64,000 nt of DNA from Leptospira sp. B5-022 (GCF_000347035.1 NZ_ANIJ01000015.1:1-64000), one strand, 5' to 3'. Positions 46,633 through 55,824 are shown, numbered from the stretch's first letter. The notes: generated from the sequence alone by a model not told the origin. Made by a program: numbers and translations.

Positions 46633-47196
46633 TTACAATCTGTATTTTTCGATCACGTCTTCTATATCACCCAAACTAATGGAACGAATTGCTGCTTCTG
46701 CGTCATTGATGATCTGGATCAAACTTAAGTTCTCTAAAGGTTGGAAATCTTCCTTCAAAAATCCGTCCAGATTAGAACCATCAAATTCGTCGTTGCCGAT
46801 CCCTATCCTGATGCGGATAAAATTAGGAGAACGTAAAGACTGGATCACGGATTTGATCCCTGGATTTTCGTTCCCGTTCGCTCCCTTATCCACTACAATT
46901 TTACCCAAGGGTAAGGTCCAATCTTCGTGGATCACAAGAATATCCTGTACCTGAATTTTCAGGAAGGAAGCTATGTACAGAACGGATTCGCCCGATAGAT
47001 CGCTGAAGGTCTGAGGTTTTAATAATACGACCTCTTCTCCCTCGAAATCACCTCTTCCGATCAAAGACTTTTTCTTTTTAGTCTTGATCTCGACGTTGAT
47101 ATTATTGGCGATCACGTCCAAAATTTTGAAGCCGATATTCGCTCGATTATTATTGTATTTATCTCCGGGATTACCCAATCCGACGATTAGCTTCAT
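46633..47196 (-). CDS. peptidyl-tRNA hydrolase homolog with degenerate active site
   Basis: 187 residues, full Pth length and fold pattern: KLIVGLGNPGDKY, IGFKILD, KPQTFSDLSG, VIHEDWTLPLG, IRIRIGIGNDEF. The catalytic residues are changed: the TRHN His is Ala19 (NNRAN), the FMN Asn is Asp66, the HDE Asp is Glu91, and GGHNG reads GNENPG (His to Asn111, Asn to Pro112). Asn9 is kept. Family knowledge says His20, Asp93 and Asn114 (E. coli numbering) are needed, so hydrolysis is doubtful. It keeps the usual pth position next to rplY. I give no pth symbol for that reason. Confidence 0.85.
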   Translation of the reverse strand: MKLIVGLGNPGDKYNNNRANIGFKILDVIANNINVEIKTKKKKSLIGRGDFEGEEVVLLKPQTFSDLSGESVLYIASFLKIQVQDILVIHEDWTLPLGKIVVDKGANGNENPGIKSVIQSLRSPNFIRIRIGIGNDEFDGSNLDGFLKEDFQPLENLSLIQIINDAEAAIRSISLGDIEDVIEKYRL

Positions 47197-47238
47197 ACAA
47201 TAACGTACTCCAAATTTTTAGATCTCAGGACGGGGAAA

Positions 47239-47862
47239 TTATTTCCCTTTTTTACCTGCAGGTTTTGCTCCAGCAGCTTCCTTAGCTTCCGCTCTTTCTT
47301 GAGCGAGTAAAGCTTTGGTTTTTAGCACTGCTGCTACGATCGGATCTCCGTTAACTAAAATTTCCCAGCTTGCAGGAACTTTTAAGTTACTAACTTTGAT
47401 AAAATCGCCTACATCTAGATCGGTTACATCTATAACTAGAGTTTCAACCAGATCCTCAGGAACGGTTTTCACTCGGATCTCATGGATTAAATGGTCGAAT
47501 TGACCGCCCATCTTAGAACCTTTTGCGGTTCCTTCAGTGCGAATTCCGATCTTAGTAACGATTTTCTTTCCAGGTTCTACTTTGTAGAAGTCTACGTGAC
47601 GGATCCTGTCGATCTCTGGGAAACGTTGTACTTCTTTTACGAAAACCTTTTGGCTTCCTTCTCCTTCCACTTCCAACTCGATCAGAGTGGATTGGCGGAT
47701 CCCGGAATGAACTAGTTTTTCAAGTTCTTTCTCGTTTACGGAACCGGAAGCGGCATTTCCGCCTCCGATAATGTTAATAGGAACCTGTCCTGACTCGCGA
47801 AGACGATTGTTTACGTTCTTGCCGGTTTCAGTCCTTTTTTTAACAGCTAATTTGTGGCTCAT
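47239..47862 (-). CDS. rplY: 50S ribosomal protein L25 / general stress protein Ctc
   Basis: 207 residues, the long two-domain (Ctc/TL5) form. The N-terminal 5S rRNA-binding domain is HKLAVKKRTETGKNVNNRLRESGQVP, with VDFYKV ending it. The C-terminal TL5-like domain is GIRTEGTAKGSKMGGQFDHLIHEIRVKTVPEDL. It ends in a disordered Ala/Lys tail. It lies 18 bp after prs and 42 bp before the Pth homolog, as in many bacteria. Confidence 0.94.
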   Translation of the reverse strand: MSHKLAVKKRTETGKNVNNRLRESGQVPINIIGGGNAASGSVNEKELEKLVHSGIRQSTLIELEVEGEGSQKVFVKEVQRFPEIDRIRHVDFYKVEPGKKIVTKIGIRTEGTAKGSKMGGQFDHLIHEIRVKTVPEDLVETLVIDVTDLDVGDFIKVSNLKVPASWEILVNGDPIVAAVLKTKALLAQERAEAKEAAGAKPAGKKGK

Positions 47863-47880
47863 GGTCTTTACCCTTGTTTC

Positions 47881-48822
47881 TTATATAAATAGATCGCTGA
47901 CCGATTGATTGGTCGATATTCTCTGGATCGCAGCCGCGAATAACGGAGCTACGGAGAGAGTTTTTAACTTTGTGATTCTTTTGGATTCCGGGATCTCAAT
48001 CGTATTGGACAATACGACCTCAGTAAAAGGAGTAGAGTTTAATCGATCGATAGCTTCTCCGGAAAGTACTCCGTGCGTAGCTGCACAATATACGGACTTA
48101 GCTCCGTTCTTTAAGAGAGCATCGGCCGCTTTGCAGATCGTTCCCGCAGTGTCGATCATATCGTCCAGAAGGATACAATTCTTACCTTCTATCTCTCCGA
48201 TCACGTTCATCACTTCGGAGACGTTCGCTTTCGGTCTTCTCTTGTCTATGATCGCTAATGTTGCGTTCACTTTTTTACCGAAGGATCTGGCTCTTTCCGC
48301 ACCCCCTGAGTCAGGAGAAACGATGACTAGGTCTTCGAACTTTTTACTTAGTATATATTCTACCAGTACCGGGCTGAAATGTAAATTATCCACAGGCACT
48401 TTGAAAAAACCTTGGATCTGGTCCGCATGAAGATCCATCACGATCACTCTAGTCGGCCCTAAGGTCTCGATCAGATCTGCAACTACTCTTGCGGAGATCG
48501 GTACTCTCGGTTCCGCTTTTCTATCTTGGCGTCCGTAACCGTAATATGGGACAACCACCGAAATACTTTTTGCCGAAGCGCGTCTTAACGCATCCATGAT
48601 CAAAAGTAATTCCATCAAGTTGTCGTTTGCCGGAGCAGAAGTGGATTGGATAACGAATACGTCTCTTCCTCGAACGTTCTCTTCTATTTTAACCGCGATC
48701 TCTCCGTCGGAAAATTTACGAAGATTGATCTTGCCAGGTTCGATCCCAAGCTCTTGGCAAATCTCAATTGCGATCGTACGATTGGAGGATCCTGAAAAAA
48801 CCGCAATATTAGAGCCGCTCAT
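47881..48822 (-). CDS. prs: ribose-phosphate pyrophosphokinase
   Basis: 313 residues. It has [25 protein letters not shown], the pyrophosphate loop [33 protein letters not shown], the flag [14 protein letters not shown] and the ribose-5-P loop [11 protein letters not shown]. It makes PRPP from ribose-5-P and ATP for nucleotide and His/Trp synthesis. Its start overlaps the upstream uridylyltransferase stop (ATGA), so they are coupled. Confidence 0.96.
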   Translation of the reverse strand: MSGSNIAVFSGSSNRTIAIEICQELGIEPGKINLRKFSDGEIAVKIEENVRGRDVFVIQSTSAPANDNLMELLLIMDALRRASAKSISVVVPYYGYGRQDRKAEPRVPISARVVADLIETLGPTRVIVMDLHADQIQGFFKVPVDNLHFSPVLVEYILSKKFEDLVIVSPDSGGAERARSFGKKVNATLAIIDKRRPKANVSEVMNVIGEIEGKNCILLDDMIDTAGTICKAADALLKNGAKSVYCAATHGVLSGEAIDRLNSTPFTEVVLSNTIEIPESKRITKLKTLSVAPLFAAAIQRISTNQSVSDLFI

Positions 48823-49574
48823 TTTGCAACCGCTCCATTCAAAACTGCCGTTAAGTTTTCCAGGTCTGCAGGAGAATTCACACCTTGGCTTTCTCCGCTG
48901 TTTTTAAGAATCACTGCGCCCAACTTTTTTCCTTCTTTTTTATACAACTCTACTAGATCAGGAAGATAATATTCTCCCTGCGCGTTGCTGTTTCCTATTT
49001 TTCTAAGAGATTCGAAAAGGATTTCGGAACTGAATACATAAGTCCCGGTGTTGATCTCGTTTATTTTTTTCTGTTCCACGTCTGCGTCTTTTTCTTCGAC
49101 GATTGCGATTACTTCTCCGAAAGAATTACGAACGATCCTTCCGTAACCGGTAGGAATATCTACCTTTGCGGAAAGAAGAGTAGCGGAGAAGTCGTTTTGG
49201 ACATGTGTGGAAACGAGAGAACCGAAGGTGTCCCCGGTGATCATCGGCACGTCCCCGCAAGCTACGAGGATTGGGCCTTTATGGGATTTAACTAATTCTT
49301 CGGCGCTTAATACTGCGTGAGCCGTGCCTAATTGCTCTTTTTGTTCGGCGAAACGAATACCGGGAATTCCTGCACATAGCACTTGGACTTCTTCTTTTTT
49401 ATAGCCTACAACTATGACTATGTCATTGATCCCTGCTTCTTTGAGGTGATCGATAACATGGTTTAAAAGGGGCTTTCCATTTAAAGGAACAGCCACCTTT
49501 GGGAGCTCCGTCTTCATGCGGGTTCCCTTTCCCGCAGCTAATACTACGGCGACTGCTTCCTTTTTGGCGTCCAT
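48819..49574 (-). CDS. stand-alone GlmU-type nucleotidyltransferase domain
   Basis: 251 residues, equal to the N-terminal half of GlmU. It has [19 protein letters not shown] (GxGTRM loop), [37 protein letters not shown] and the metal-site region [14 protein letters not shown]. The beta-helix acetyltransferase half is missing, and no hexapeptide repeat follows before the stop. It would catalyse UDP-GlcNAc formation from GlcNAc-1-P and UTP; a beta-helix partner is the protein at 8462-9505. The operon with prs matches the glmU-prs order seen in many bacteria, which supports the assignment. Confidence 0.87.
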   Translation of the reverse strand: MDAKKEAVAVVLAAGKGTRMKTELPKVAVPLNGKPLLNHVIDHLKEAGINDIVIVVGYKKEEVQVLCAGIPGIRFAEQKEQLGTAHAVLSAEELVKSHKGPILVACGDVPMITGDTFGSLVSTHVQNDFSATLLSAKVDIPTGYGRIVRNSFGEVIAIVEEKDADVEQKKINEINTGTYVFSSEILFESLRKIGNSNAQGEYYLPDLVELYKKEGKKLGAVILKNSGESQGVNSPADLENLTAVLNGAVAK

Positions 49575-49599
49575 TCAGTAATCCGGTGAAATCAAACAG

Positions 49600-49675
<76 letters not shown>

Positions 49676-49685
49676 GTTTCATTCT

Positions 49686-50579
49686 TTAATAATTAAAGCT
49701 TACAAACGTAAGGTCGGGAAATTCCGTTTGCATTTTGGCTAACAGCTCTTCCCGTATCTCCAATCCCTGCACCAAACCGTAGATACAAGATCCGGATCCG
49801 GTTAAGGAGGAGTAACTAGCTCCATTCGCCAAAAAACTTTCCTTTAATTTCCCTAGCTGGGGAAACTTTTGGAAGGCAAGAGGCTCGAAGTCGTTTACGA
49901 GCTTTTCTCTCAAAGCCGCCCAATTCCCTTCTTTTAAAGAAAACTCGACGTCATTGCCTAGAGAAATCCATCTTTTCGAGGCAGGGTCGGCTTGTAAAGG
50001 CTTTTTGAGACCTGCGTACATCTCGGCGGTTGAGAGTATCTGAGGAGTTAATGCCAGAATTCCTTGTCCAGGATGCACTTCTATGTCCCTCAAGATCTCA
50101 CCTTTTCCGGACACCAAACAATGATTTTCAGATAAGAAGAAGGGAACGTCGGATCCGATCTCAGCCGCCAATTTGAAAATATGATCCGAATGAAACTCCG
50201 GACTCAAACCAAAATAAAACGAGAAAAGAGAGGCGGCATTTGTAGATCCACCTCCAAGACCGGCAGCCGGAGGAATTTTTTTAGTCAGGTGGATCCTCAC
50301 ACCCGGAAGCTCCCTGTAATGAGCTCTGATCTTGGAGAAAGTTTTAAAAAGAATATTCTTACTTAAATCTCCTCTCTCGGAGACCTCGTCGTACAAACGC
50401 CTTTTTTCCAAAATGATCTGGTTATTAGAAACCAATTCGAAAGATCCGGGAGAGATCGGCTCTATTTGGATATCATCTCCCCAATTCAAACGTAAAAATA
50501 CACTTCGAATCTCATGAAATCCGTCAGGCCTTTTGTACGGGATCTCTAATCCCAAATTGATCTTTGCGGGAGAAAGCAA
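49686..50579 (-). CDS. ispE: 4-diphosphocytidyl-2-C-methyl-D-erythritol kinase
   Basis: 297 residues, GHMP kinase fold. It starts MLSPAKINLGLEIPYKRPDGFHEI and has the ATP loop PPAAGLGGGSTNAAS. EIGSDVPFFL and the late GSGSCIYGLV match IspE. It phosphorylates CDP-ME in the non-mevalonate isoprenoid pathway. It is 11 bp upstream of tRNA-Gln on the same strand, in an ispE-tRNA-glmU-prs-rplY-pth order typical of many bacteria. Confidence 0.94.
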   Translation of the reverse strand: MLSPAKINLGLEIPYKRPDGFHEIRSVFLRLNWGDDIQIEPISPGSFELVSNNQIILEKRRLYDEVSERGDLSKNILFKTFSKIRAHYRELPGVRIHLTKKIPPAAGLGGGSTNAASLFSFYFGLSPEFHSDHIFKLAAEIGSDVPFFLSENHCLVSGKGEILRDIEVHPGQGILALTPQILSTAEMYAGLKKPLQADPASKRWISLGNDVEFSLKEGNWAALREKLVNDFEPLAFQKFPQLGKLKESFLANGASYSSLTGSGSCIYGLVQGLEIREELLAKMQTEFPDLTFVSFNY

Positions 50580-50624
50580 GGTATATCCTGAATCAATGGT
50601 AAAGAACGATCAGTCAATCGATTC

Positions 50625-51587
50625 CTAATGAGACAAACCGGAAGAAACAGTCTCCCAATACGCAGTCATTCTTTCCTTTAATGCGGGAGGGTTATGAAGA
50701 ATCACATTCGGACCAAAACCTTTTAGGACGGATAAAAACCAATCCTGATTTCTGATCCTTGCCTTAGAAAGATAATATGTGGTATCCCCGATCTGCTTTT
50801 TGGTAGGAGTCCTTTCTAAATGTATGCGAGAATGTAGATTAAAATACACTTCCGCAGTATGATAGATCTCCGCATAATTCGAATCCCCTTCTCCTCCTTG
50901 CAAAAATTCCTTTAATTTGGAGATAGCATTCTTTCTTTCTTCGTCCGGAATTTCCGCAACATTCTCCTGAGTTCTACTTAACTGCAAGATCGAATCCAAT
51001 CTAAACGTTCTAGGCGCTTTTCTAGAATGGCAATAACCGAGCAGATATTCTTCCCGAAAGCTTAAGAGTGCCCAAGGATCCACTTTTCTGGATCCAGGTT
51101 CGGATTCTCCCTGTGCACGATATTTAATCTGCAAAGATTTGCCGTCAGCGATGGCGTCCTCTATATTGCTTTTTAATTCGTTCTCACTAGGTATCCCCGC
51201 AGAAGGCAGAATTGTATGAATTTTATCTAATATAGATTTCAGGATCTTTTTTCTGGAAGGACCTGTTTCCTTTTCGTCTTCTTCCAAAAATAATTTTCGG
51301 ATTACGGCCCATTCTTTAACGCTTAGGACCAAACCTTGTTCCAGACTCAAGGGCATACGAATTCCTATCGTCTCTCCGTCATAATCCAATTCCACAAATT
51401 GGTCCGGAGTATAAGGATAGGAACCCACCATGTACAATTTTCCAAGCTCCTTTTTGAGATCTTTGATATCATCGATACCGGAATACTTGGAAAGATCCTC
51501 CAAACTCATTCTTTTGTTTTCCTGCAAAAGATGAATCACCGCTAATTTGGTTTGGAGTTTTTTCGTACTTGGATTCATGCCGGACAT
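50625..51587 (-). CDS. WYL-domain transcriptional regulator
   Basis: 320 residues from the ATG at 51587; a TTG at 51614 is possible. An N-terminal winged-helix segment (KLAVIHLLQENKRMSLEDLSKYSGI) is followed by a middle helical part and a WYL domain (LQIKYRAQGESEPGSRKVDPWALLSFREEYLLGYCHSRKAPRTFRLDSI) with the ligand-binding Tyr and Arg positions. A C-terminal WCX-like segment follows. It resembles the PafC half of PafB/PafC. A second, PafB-like WYL gene lies at 59905-60924. The inducer is unknown; PafBC homologs sense single-stranded DNA. Confidence 0.8.
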   Translation of the reverse strand: MSGMNPSTKKLQTKLAVIHLLQENKRMSLEDLSKYSGIDDIKDLKKELGKLYMVGSYPYTPDQFVELDYDGETIGIRMPLSLEQGLVLSVKEWAVIRKLFLEEDEKETGPSRKKILKSILDKIHTILPSAGIPSENELKSNIEDAIADGKSLQIKYRAQGESEPGSRKVDPWALLSFREEYLLGYCHSRKAPRTFRLDSILQLSRTQENVAEIPDEERKNAISKLKEFLQGGEGDSNYAEIYHTAEVYFNLHSRIHLERTPTKKQIGDTTYYLSKARIRNQDWFLSVLKGFGPNVILHNPPALKERMTAYWETVSSGLSH

Positions 51588-51698
51588 TCTTTCTTTCAGG
51601 AAATCTAGAGGCAATCAGAAATACGTATCATTTGAGAAGGATTTTTTAAACTCTTCATTTTACGAAATCGTAACCGAAAACACGATATTTTAAGACGG

Positions 51699-52046
51699 AT
51701 GATACTTATTTGTCCGGCCTTTTCGATAGAATGCGCCTCTATGACTCGAACGTCTTTTTTAAAAAATACATTTAGACTTCTTCCTAAATTTTATCTGGAG
51801 TTATTCGATTCGGACCAAGTATTCTTGGCCGCAGCACAGATGATCGGAAAACGGATCTTACGATTTCGTATCGATTCCGGAGTTTCTTATAAAAAAGGAG
51901 ACGGAGTTTACGGAAGATTGTACGGACTTAAATCCAGTTTTTATATTCCTATCTCAGGAATTATAAAAGAAAGAAAAGAGATCCAATCCAAATACTATTC
52001 CAAACTTTGCGAACTGGAATTGGAATCCGATGAGGATATAGAATAG
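51699..52046 (+). CDS. small hypothetical protein
   Basis: 115 residues if read from the ATG at 51699, or 101 from 51741. It is basic and hydrophobic at the N-terminus (FLKNTFRLLPKFYLELFDSDQVFLAAAQMIG) and charged at the end. There is no strong ribosome site or recognised motif. The reading frame is long and unbroken, and codon use is like that of its neighbours. Confidence 0.45.
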   Translation: MILICPAFSIECASMTRTSFLKNTFRLLPKFYLELFDSDQVFLAAAQMIGKRILRFRIDSGVSYKKGDGVYGRLYGLKSSFYIPISGIIKERKEIQSKYYSKLCELELESDEDIE

Positions 52047-52330
52047 CGGCTAACGTTACGATCCGCACCGAATTTCCAATCCAAAAACGACTCAGCTTGG
52101 ATATAGGGAATGAACAATACATTTTATGCAATGAACCGAAAGTCGAGAAGTGGCCTGGATCTTTGGGAAGAAGTAATAATGTACTCCAAAAAAAATATTC
52201 CGCAAAATATATCACCCTACTTGTTGCCCTAGAGATACGAATAAGTACGATTGCCGCTTCAAAGCGGTGTATCGGAATCGTCCCTACAAAAGGGAGACGA
52301 ACTTATGAATATAAAAACGGAGATACATGA

Positions 52331-52738
52331 ATGAAACTAATGTTGAAACTCGTAACTGTGGTCCTCTTTTTAGGCGCTGGCTTGGGTTCCTTGCAGGCAG
52401 GGGATCTGAGAAAGAACGGCTCACTCATCGGAAGTATCGACTCAAATGGGGACGTAAGATTGAACGGGTCTCTCGTGGGAAGATTTGAATCCGGCGGGGA
52501 TGTTCGCAAAAACGGAAGCTTGATCGGCAGAATCGATTCAAACGGAGACATTCGAATGAACGGATCACTCGTAGGTTCGATTGATTCCAACGGAGATGTA
52601 CGTAAAAACGGAAGTCTGATCGGACGCATTGATAGTAATGGCGATGTACGAAAAAACGGTTCTTTAATAGGAAGTGCAGTGGGAATTCCGAGAGCGCAAG
52701 CCGCAGGATTCTTTTTCTTCTTCTTTTTGAACGAGTAA
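52331..52738 (+). CDS. 5-fold beta-flower repeat protein, secreted
   Basis: 135 residues with a signal peptide (to LQAG). Residues 25 to about 120 are six tandem 16-residue units of the form DVRKNGSLIGRIDSNG, varying at a few positions (first unit DLRKNG, last ending SAVG). The tail AAGFFFFFFLNE, with a run of six Phe, is also typical of the 5-fold beta-flower family. GGAG lies upstream of the ATG. The repeats are conserved in protein but have diverged in codons. It is probably a secreted small beta protein; the role is unknown. Confidence 0.8.
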   Translation: MKLMLKLVTVVLFLGAGLGSLQAGDLRKNGSLIGSIDSNGDVRLNGSLVGRFESGGDVRKNGSLIGRIDSNGDIRMNGSLVGSIDSNGDVRKNGSLIGRIDSNGDVRKNGSLIGSAVGIPRAQAAGFFFFFFLNE

Positions 52739-52770
52739 GATCGGAACAAAGCCTTACTTCGGCCCGGATA

Positions 52771-54336
52771 TTACTTTTTTCTTTCCATAGAAAAAATAAG
52801 AACATCTTCCTTATTTTCCGACCAAACTTTTTTAAAATCCGGGCCTAATGTTTGGGAGATACTTTCGTAATATTTATTTTTCAAAAAAGGATCGGAATCG
52901 TTCAAATTTTCTAAGATAGAAGCTTTTGTCTGAACGAATAATATCTTTCTAAATTGTTCCGGTTTATTTTTAGAGAAGAAATTTTTAATATGACCTTCCC
53001 TCATCAGCCAAACGGAAGGTGTTTGGAAAAAATATTTCCCTAAAATTTGAGAATACGTCCTGATCTGGACCACGACCAAATCGGGCTTTTGTTCCAAATA
53101 GATCGCATTTAGTTTCGTAGTCTTTTTTCCATACTTTGCCAAGATCTGCGTGTACGAAAAACTGATATATACCGAATAAAGAAGGATCGAAAAAAGAAGA
53201 ATTTTTACGATCTTACGGAACTTCTGCCCTAAATTCTCCAACATGATCAAAAACATTCCCGCGAAAGCGGGTAAACTCAAATGAAGATATCTGGAACCGA
53301 AATCTATGATCCCATCGTTCGGAGCGGATATCACCAACACCATAAATGCGGCAAGACCGGAATAAACAAACAGATCCTTATTTGAGATCTTGGATGCGTT
53401 ATCCTTTTTAAACGGATTTTTCTTAAAGAAAATATAATATATAAAGAACAATAAAACGATCAAGAACCCGGGAGTGTATCCGAAAAATCCGATCCGATTG
53501 GGATTTGCGATCAATAATCCTGCGTAAATTTTCCATTTTTTCCAAGGAAACAAAAACATTGTCGGCTGATTAAAAGAAAACCTTGGACCCAACGGATGTC
53601 CGTATAGAACAAATTGGATCCAGAGCAAAAGCCCTACTCCCGTCAAAAATCCGAGAGAATAACCTAAAATTTTCCTTCGTTCTTCTACATTAGAAAACTT
53701 GTATATACTTAAAAAAAAGATAAAAGATAAGGGGAATACGATACTTTCTATCCTAAACCAAGCGGAAGAAGCACAGATAAAGCCGGAAATTATAAATTTT
53801 ACCAGGGAAGAAGAATTCCCGGATCTCAAAAATAGGAAACACCCCGCTAAAAACAAAAAGGAAGCGATCCCAACATCCGGAAAAAAATATCCGTTGATCA
53901 AAAACGGAGAAGCTAAGGCCAGAATTCCCAAATAGATCGGATCCCAATCCCATAAGATGGAAAGGAATAGAAAAGATAGAAGTATTAAGATCGAAGTCGC
54001 AACATAAACGCCAAGTATCCCGCTCCAGGGAAGAAATACCGCATATACATAACCTAGAGCGGCAGGAAACGGGCTGATCAGCTCTTGGCCGAAACGGATA
54101 CATTCCGTTGGGCAATAATTCCCTTCCGGGTCAAAATCCCTAGATGGCAACACCAGGTTGCCCGAGAGGAAGCCGTTCCTTCCTACGGATTCTCCCAATA
54201 TAAATTTACCGAGATGGTCTGAGTATAATTGTTCCCCGGGTTTCAGTAAGAACGGGTATAAAAGCGGAAGGAGGAACAAAAAACAAAATGTAAGTTTTGT
54301 CCATTTAGAGGATAACTTTCCGCCCGGGAAACTCAT
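52771..54336 (-). CDS. polytopic membrane protein, putative GT-C-type glycosyltransferase (paralog of 16324-17904)
   Basis: 521 residues, ten or more membrane helices. The extracytoplasmic loop contains SDHLGKFILGESVGRNGFLSG near the N-terminus, HPLGPRFSFNQ in the middle and APNDGIIDFGSRYLHLSL near helix 9. The same three features occur in the protein at 16324-17904, so they are paralogs of the same length. The C-terminal ~110 residues are soluble. The type of sugar and the acceptor are unknown. It is convergent with the beta-flower gene (about 30 bp). Confidence 0.7.
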   Translation of the reverse strand: MSFPGGKLSSKWTKLTFCFLFLLPLLYPFLLKPGEQLYSDHLGKFILGESVGRNGFLSGNLVLPSRDFDPEGNYCPTECIRFGQELISPFPAALGYVYAVFLPWSGILGVYVATSILILLSFLFLSILWDWDPIYLGILALASPFLINGYFFPDVGIASFLFLAGCFLFLRSGNSSSLVKFIISGFICASSAWFRIESIVFPLSFIFFLSIYKFSNVEERRKILGYSLGFLTGVGLLLWIQFVLYGHPLGPRFSFNQPTMFLFPWKKWKIYAGLLIANPNRIGFFGYTPGFLIVLLFFIYYIFFKKNPFKKDNASKISNKDLFVYSGLAAFMVLVISAPNDGIIDFGSRYLHLSLPAFAGMFLIMLENLGQKFRKIVKILLFSILLYSVYISFSYTQILAKYGKKTTKLNAIYLEQKPDLVVVQIRTYSQILGKYFFQTPSVWLMREGHIKNFFSKNKPEQFRKILFVQTKASILENLNDSDPFLKNKYYESISQTLGPDFKKVWSENKEDVLIFSMERKK

Positions 54337-54464
54337 CAGGGCAGATTAGAAGCCGCAAACCGTCCCACAATCCTTTTTCGGAAACGTATACTTTCCCAAA
54401 TCGATTGACTCTAGGGAGGAAACCTGAAAGGGTCATAGAATCAGAGGATTCGCCGGAGAGTATG

Positions 54465-54704
54465 ATGAAAAAATCGGTGTCATTCGTAATTTGTTTTTTA
54501 TTCGCTCAGGGCTTACTCGGACAGGATACAAACACCCAAACTTCCACCAAAGAAAAAATGGTATGCGAACGTATGGATCTGGAAATCCAAAGCACTACTT
54601 ACAATGACGCTCTTCGATGTGAGACCAAAGACGCCGTCTGTTATATGATAGAAGGTTTTAGTATGAGTTGTTTTCCAAAAGAGAAAAAAGTTTCCAAACA
54701 GTAG
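54465..54704 (+). CDS. small secreted cysteine-containing protein
   Basis: 79 residues from the ATG at 54465 (GGAG 7 nt upstream). The signal peptide ends GLLGQ. The mature part has four cysteines (MVCERMDL, ALRCETKDAVCYMIEG, MSCFPKEK), likely two disulfides. I do not recognise the family. Confidence 0.6.
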   Translation: MKKSVSFVICFLFAQGLLGQDTNTQTSTKEKMVCERMDLEIQSTTYNDALRCETKDAVCYMIEGFSMSCFPKEKKVSKQ

Positions 54705-54752
54705 TCTTTGCTTCATACGAAAAGGAACTTATCCTTTGATCTAATGGGCGCA

Positions 54753-54840
54753 TGCTCGCTGAACGCGAGCACCCGGCTCTTCGCTCCAATCCGCTCCGCG
54801 GGATTTCCGCTTCGATCCGTTGCGCGTTTTTCTCGAAAAT
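54753..54840. repeat. GC-rich repeat-like segment with inverted repeat
   Basis: TGCTCGC-TGAAC-GCGAGCA (54753-54771) is a perfect 7-bp hairpin. Its minus-strand continuation shares GATCGAAGCGGAAATCC with GATCGTAGCGGAAATCC at 63087-63103. Related dispersed segments occur in many Leptospira intergenic regions as far as I recall. Confidence 0.55.
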
Positions 54841-54843
54841 TAA

Positions 54844-54874
54844 GTACATAAAAAAAGGCGCCTCGCGGCGCCTT
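54844..54874 (-). terminator. rho-independent terminator of the 54912 gene
   Basis: On the minus strand AAGGCGCC (54874-54867), tetraloop GCGA and GGCGCCTT (54862-54855) are followed by TTTTTATG. An 8-bp GC-rich stem with U-tract, 38 bp after the stop. Confidence 0.9.
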
Positions 54875-54911
54875 CCAGTCGATGGATTTTTAGGATTTGT
54901 TGACTATTGAA

Positions 54912-55247
54912 TTAGAGATTGTTCAAAAACTCTTGTGTTTTTGCTGCTTCTGCTTCAAGAGCTTTTGCTTGTTTTAAGAATCTCTCAGACTGAGCGTTGC
55001 TAGCGAGGAACTTTCCACCGGTAGAACGTTTAGCCAATGCTCTTAACTCTTCCGCTCTTTCAGTTTTTTGCTGAGCGATCGCTTTCAGGTAAGTAGCTAC
55101 TGCAACTTTTTGCTCTTTAGTAACCGCAGCGGATACCAAAGCTTGCTCCAAAAGACGATCTTCAGTATCTTGAGATACCGCAAAAAGGGAAGACCCTGCT
55201 AGGAAACCTACTACTAATAGAAGAGAAGTGAGTTTGTTGATTTTCAT
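54912..55247 (-). CDS. small secreted helical protein
   Basis: 111 residues from the ATG at 55247 (AGAGG upstream). The signal peptide ends SSLFAV. The mature protein is helical: EDRLLEQALVSAAVTKEQKVAVATYLK and ERAEELRALAKRS...KQAKALEAEAAKTQEFL. No Cys or motif is evident. It looks like the small helical LIC_10421-type secreted proteins of Leptospira, by memory only. A strong terminator follows and a long AT-rich upstream region precedes. Confidence 0.7.
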   Translation of the reverse strand: MKINKLTSLLLVVGFLAGSSLFAVSQDTEDRLLEQALVSAAVTKEQKVAVATYLKAIAQQKTERAEELRALAKRSTGGKFLASNAQSERFLKQAKALEAEAAKTQEFLNNL

Positions 55248-55319
55248 AAAATTGAAACCTCTTGTTATTTTTATATGCTCTGTTCTCATTTTCGCTTTAT
55301 ATCCATAAGACCTATTCAC

Positions 55320-55824
55320 ATAGGCAAAAGGAACAAAAAAAATTTCAGAGGAGGAAAAAATTAAAAAATTTTGTTAAACGAACCCAAAAGACTATTTATC
55401 ATATTTATGTTTATTAGAAATGTCTAATTCTCTAAGCACCTTATTACAGCTAGCTCCCATTCATTCATATTGAACAAAAAAGAAGCGCTATTGGAGGTTT
55501 TCCCAAGTCGCTGCCCGAATATGATACAAGTATCGATCTGAAAGGCTTTTTTTTCAAGCCGATCCTTTATTAGAAACTCGAAATATGCTTACTTTTTAAG
55601 CACACATGCTAAGCATTTAGCTTATTATTTGGGCAAAAATAGGGGTAAAAATGGTCTTTTTAGCGGAAAATCGGAAAGATCCAATATGGTGGATTTTCCC
55701 AAATTGTTCGATTTTTCAGCCTCACTTTGGGCTTGTCAGAGGGAAAATCCGCAGGTTTCCTTTCAAATAATAGGAACCAAAATCTTCTTTTTCAAAGAAG
55801 GAACCCTTCCAGAGGAACGATAAA
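55320..55824. other. 505-bp intergenic region with overlapping dyads
   Basis: AT-rich DNA between divergent genes. Nothing codes convincingly. It holds TGCTTA-CTTTT-TAAGCA (55586-55602), ATGCT-A-AGCAT (55606-55616) and GCTAA-GCAT-TTAGC (55608-55621), all in 36 bp, and a CTTCTTT/AAAGAAG hairpin near 55784-55800 just before the glyoxalase start. The region is a probable regulatory site for both genes. Confidence 0.5.

Noticed and set aside
52097..52330. 77-aa plus-strand frame before the beta-flower gene
   Set aside because: It ends just before the real start, has no ribosome site and no recognisable feature; it probably reflects the open leader.
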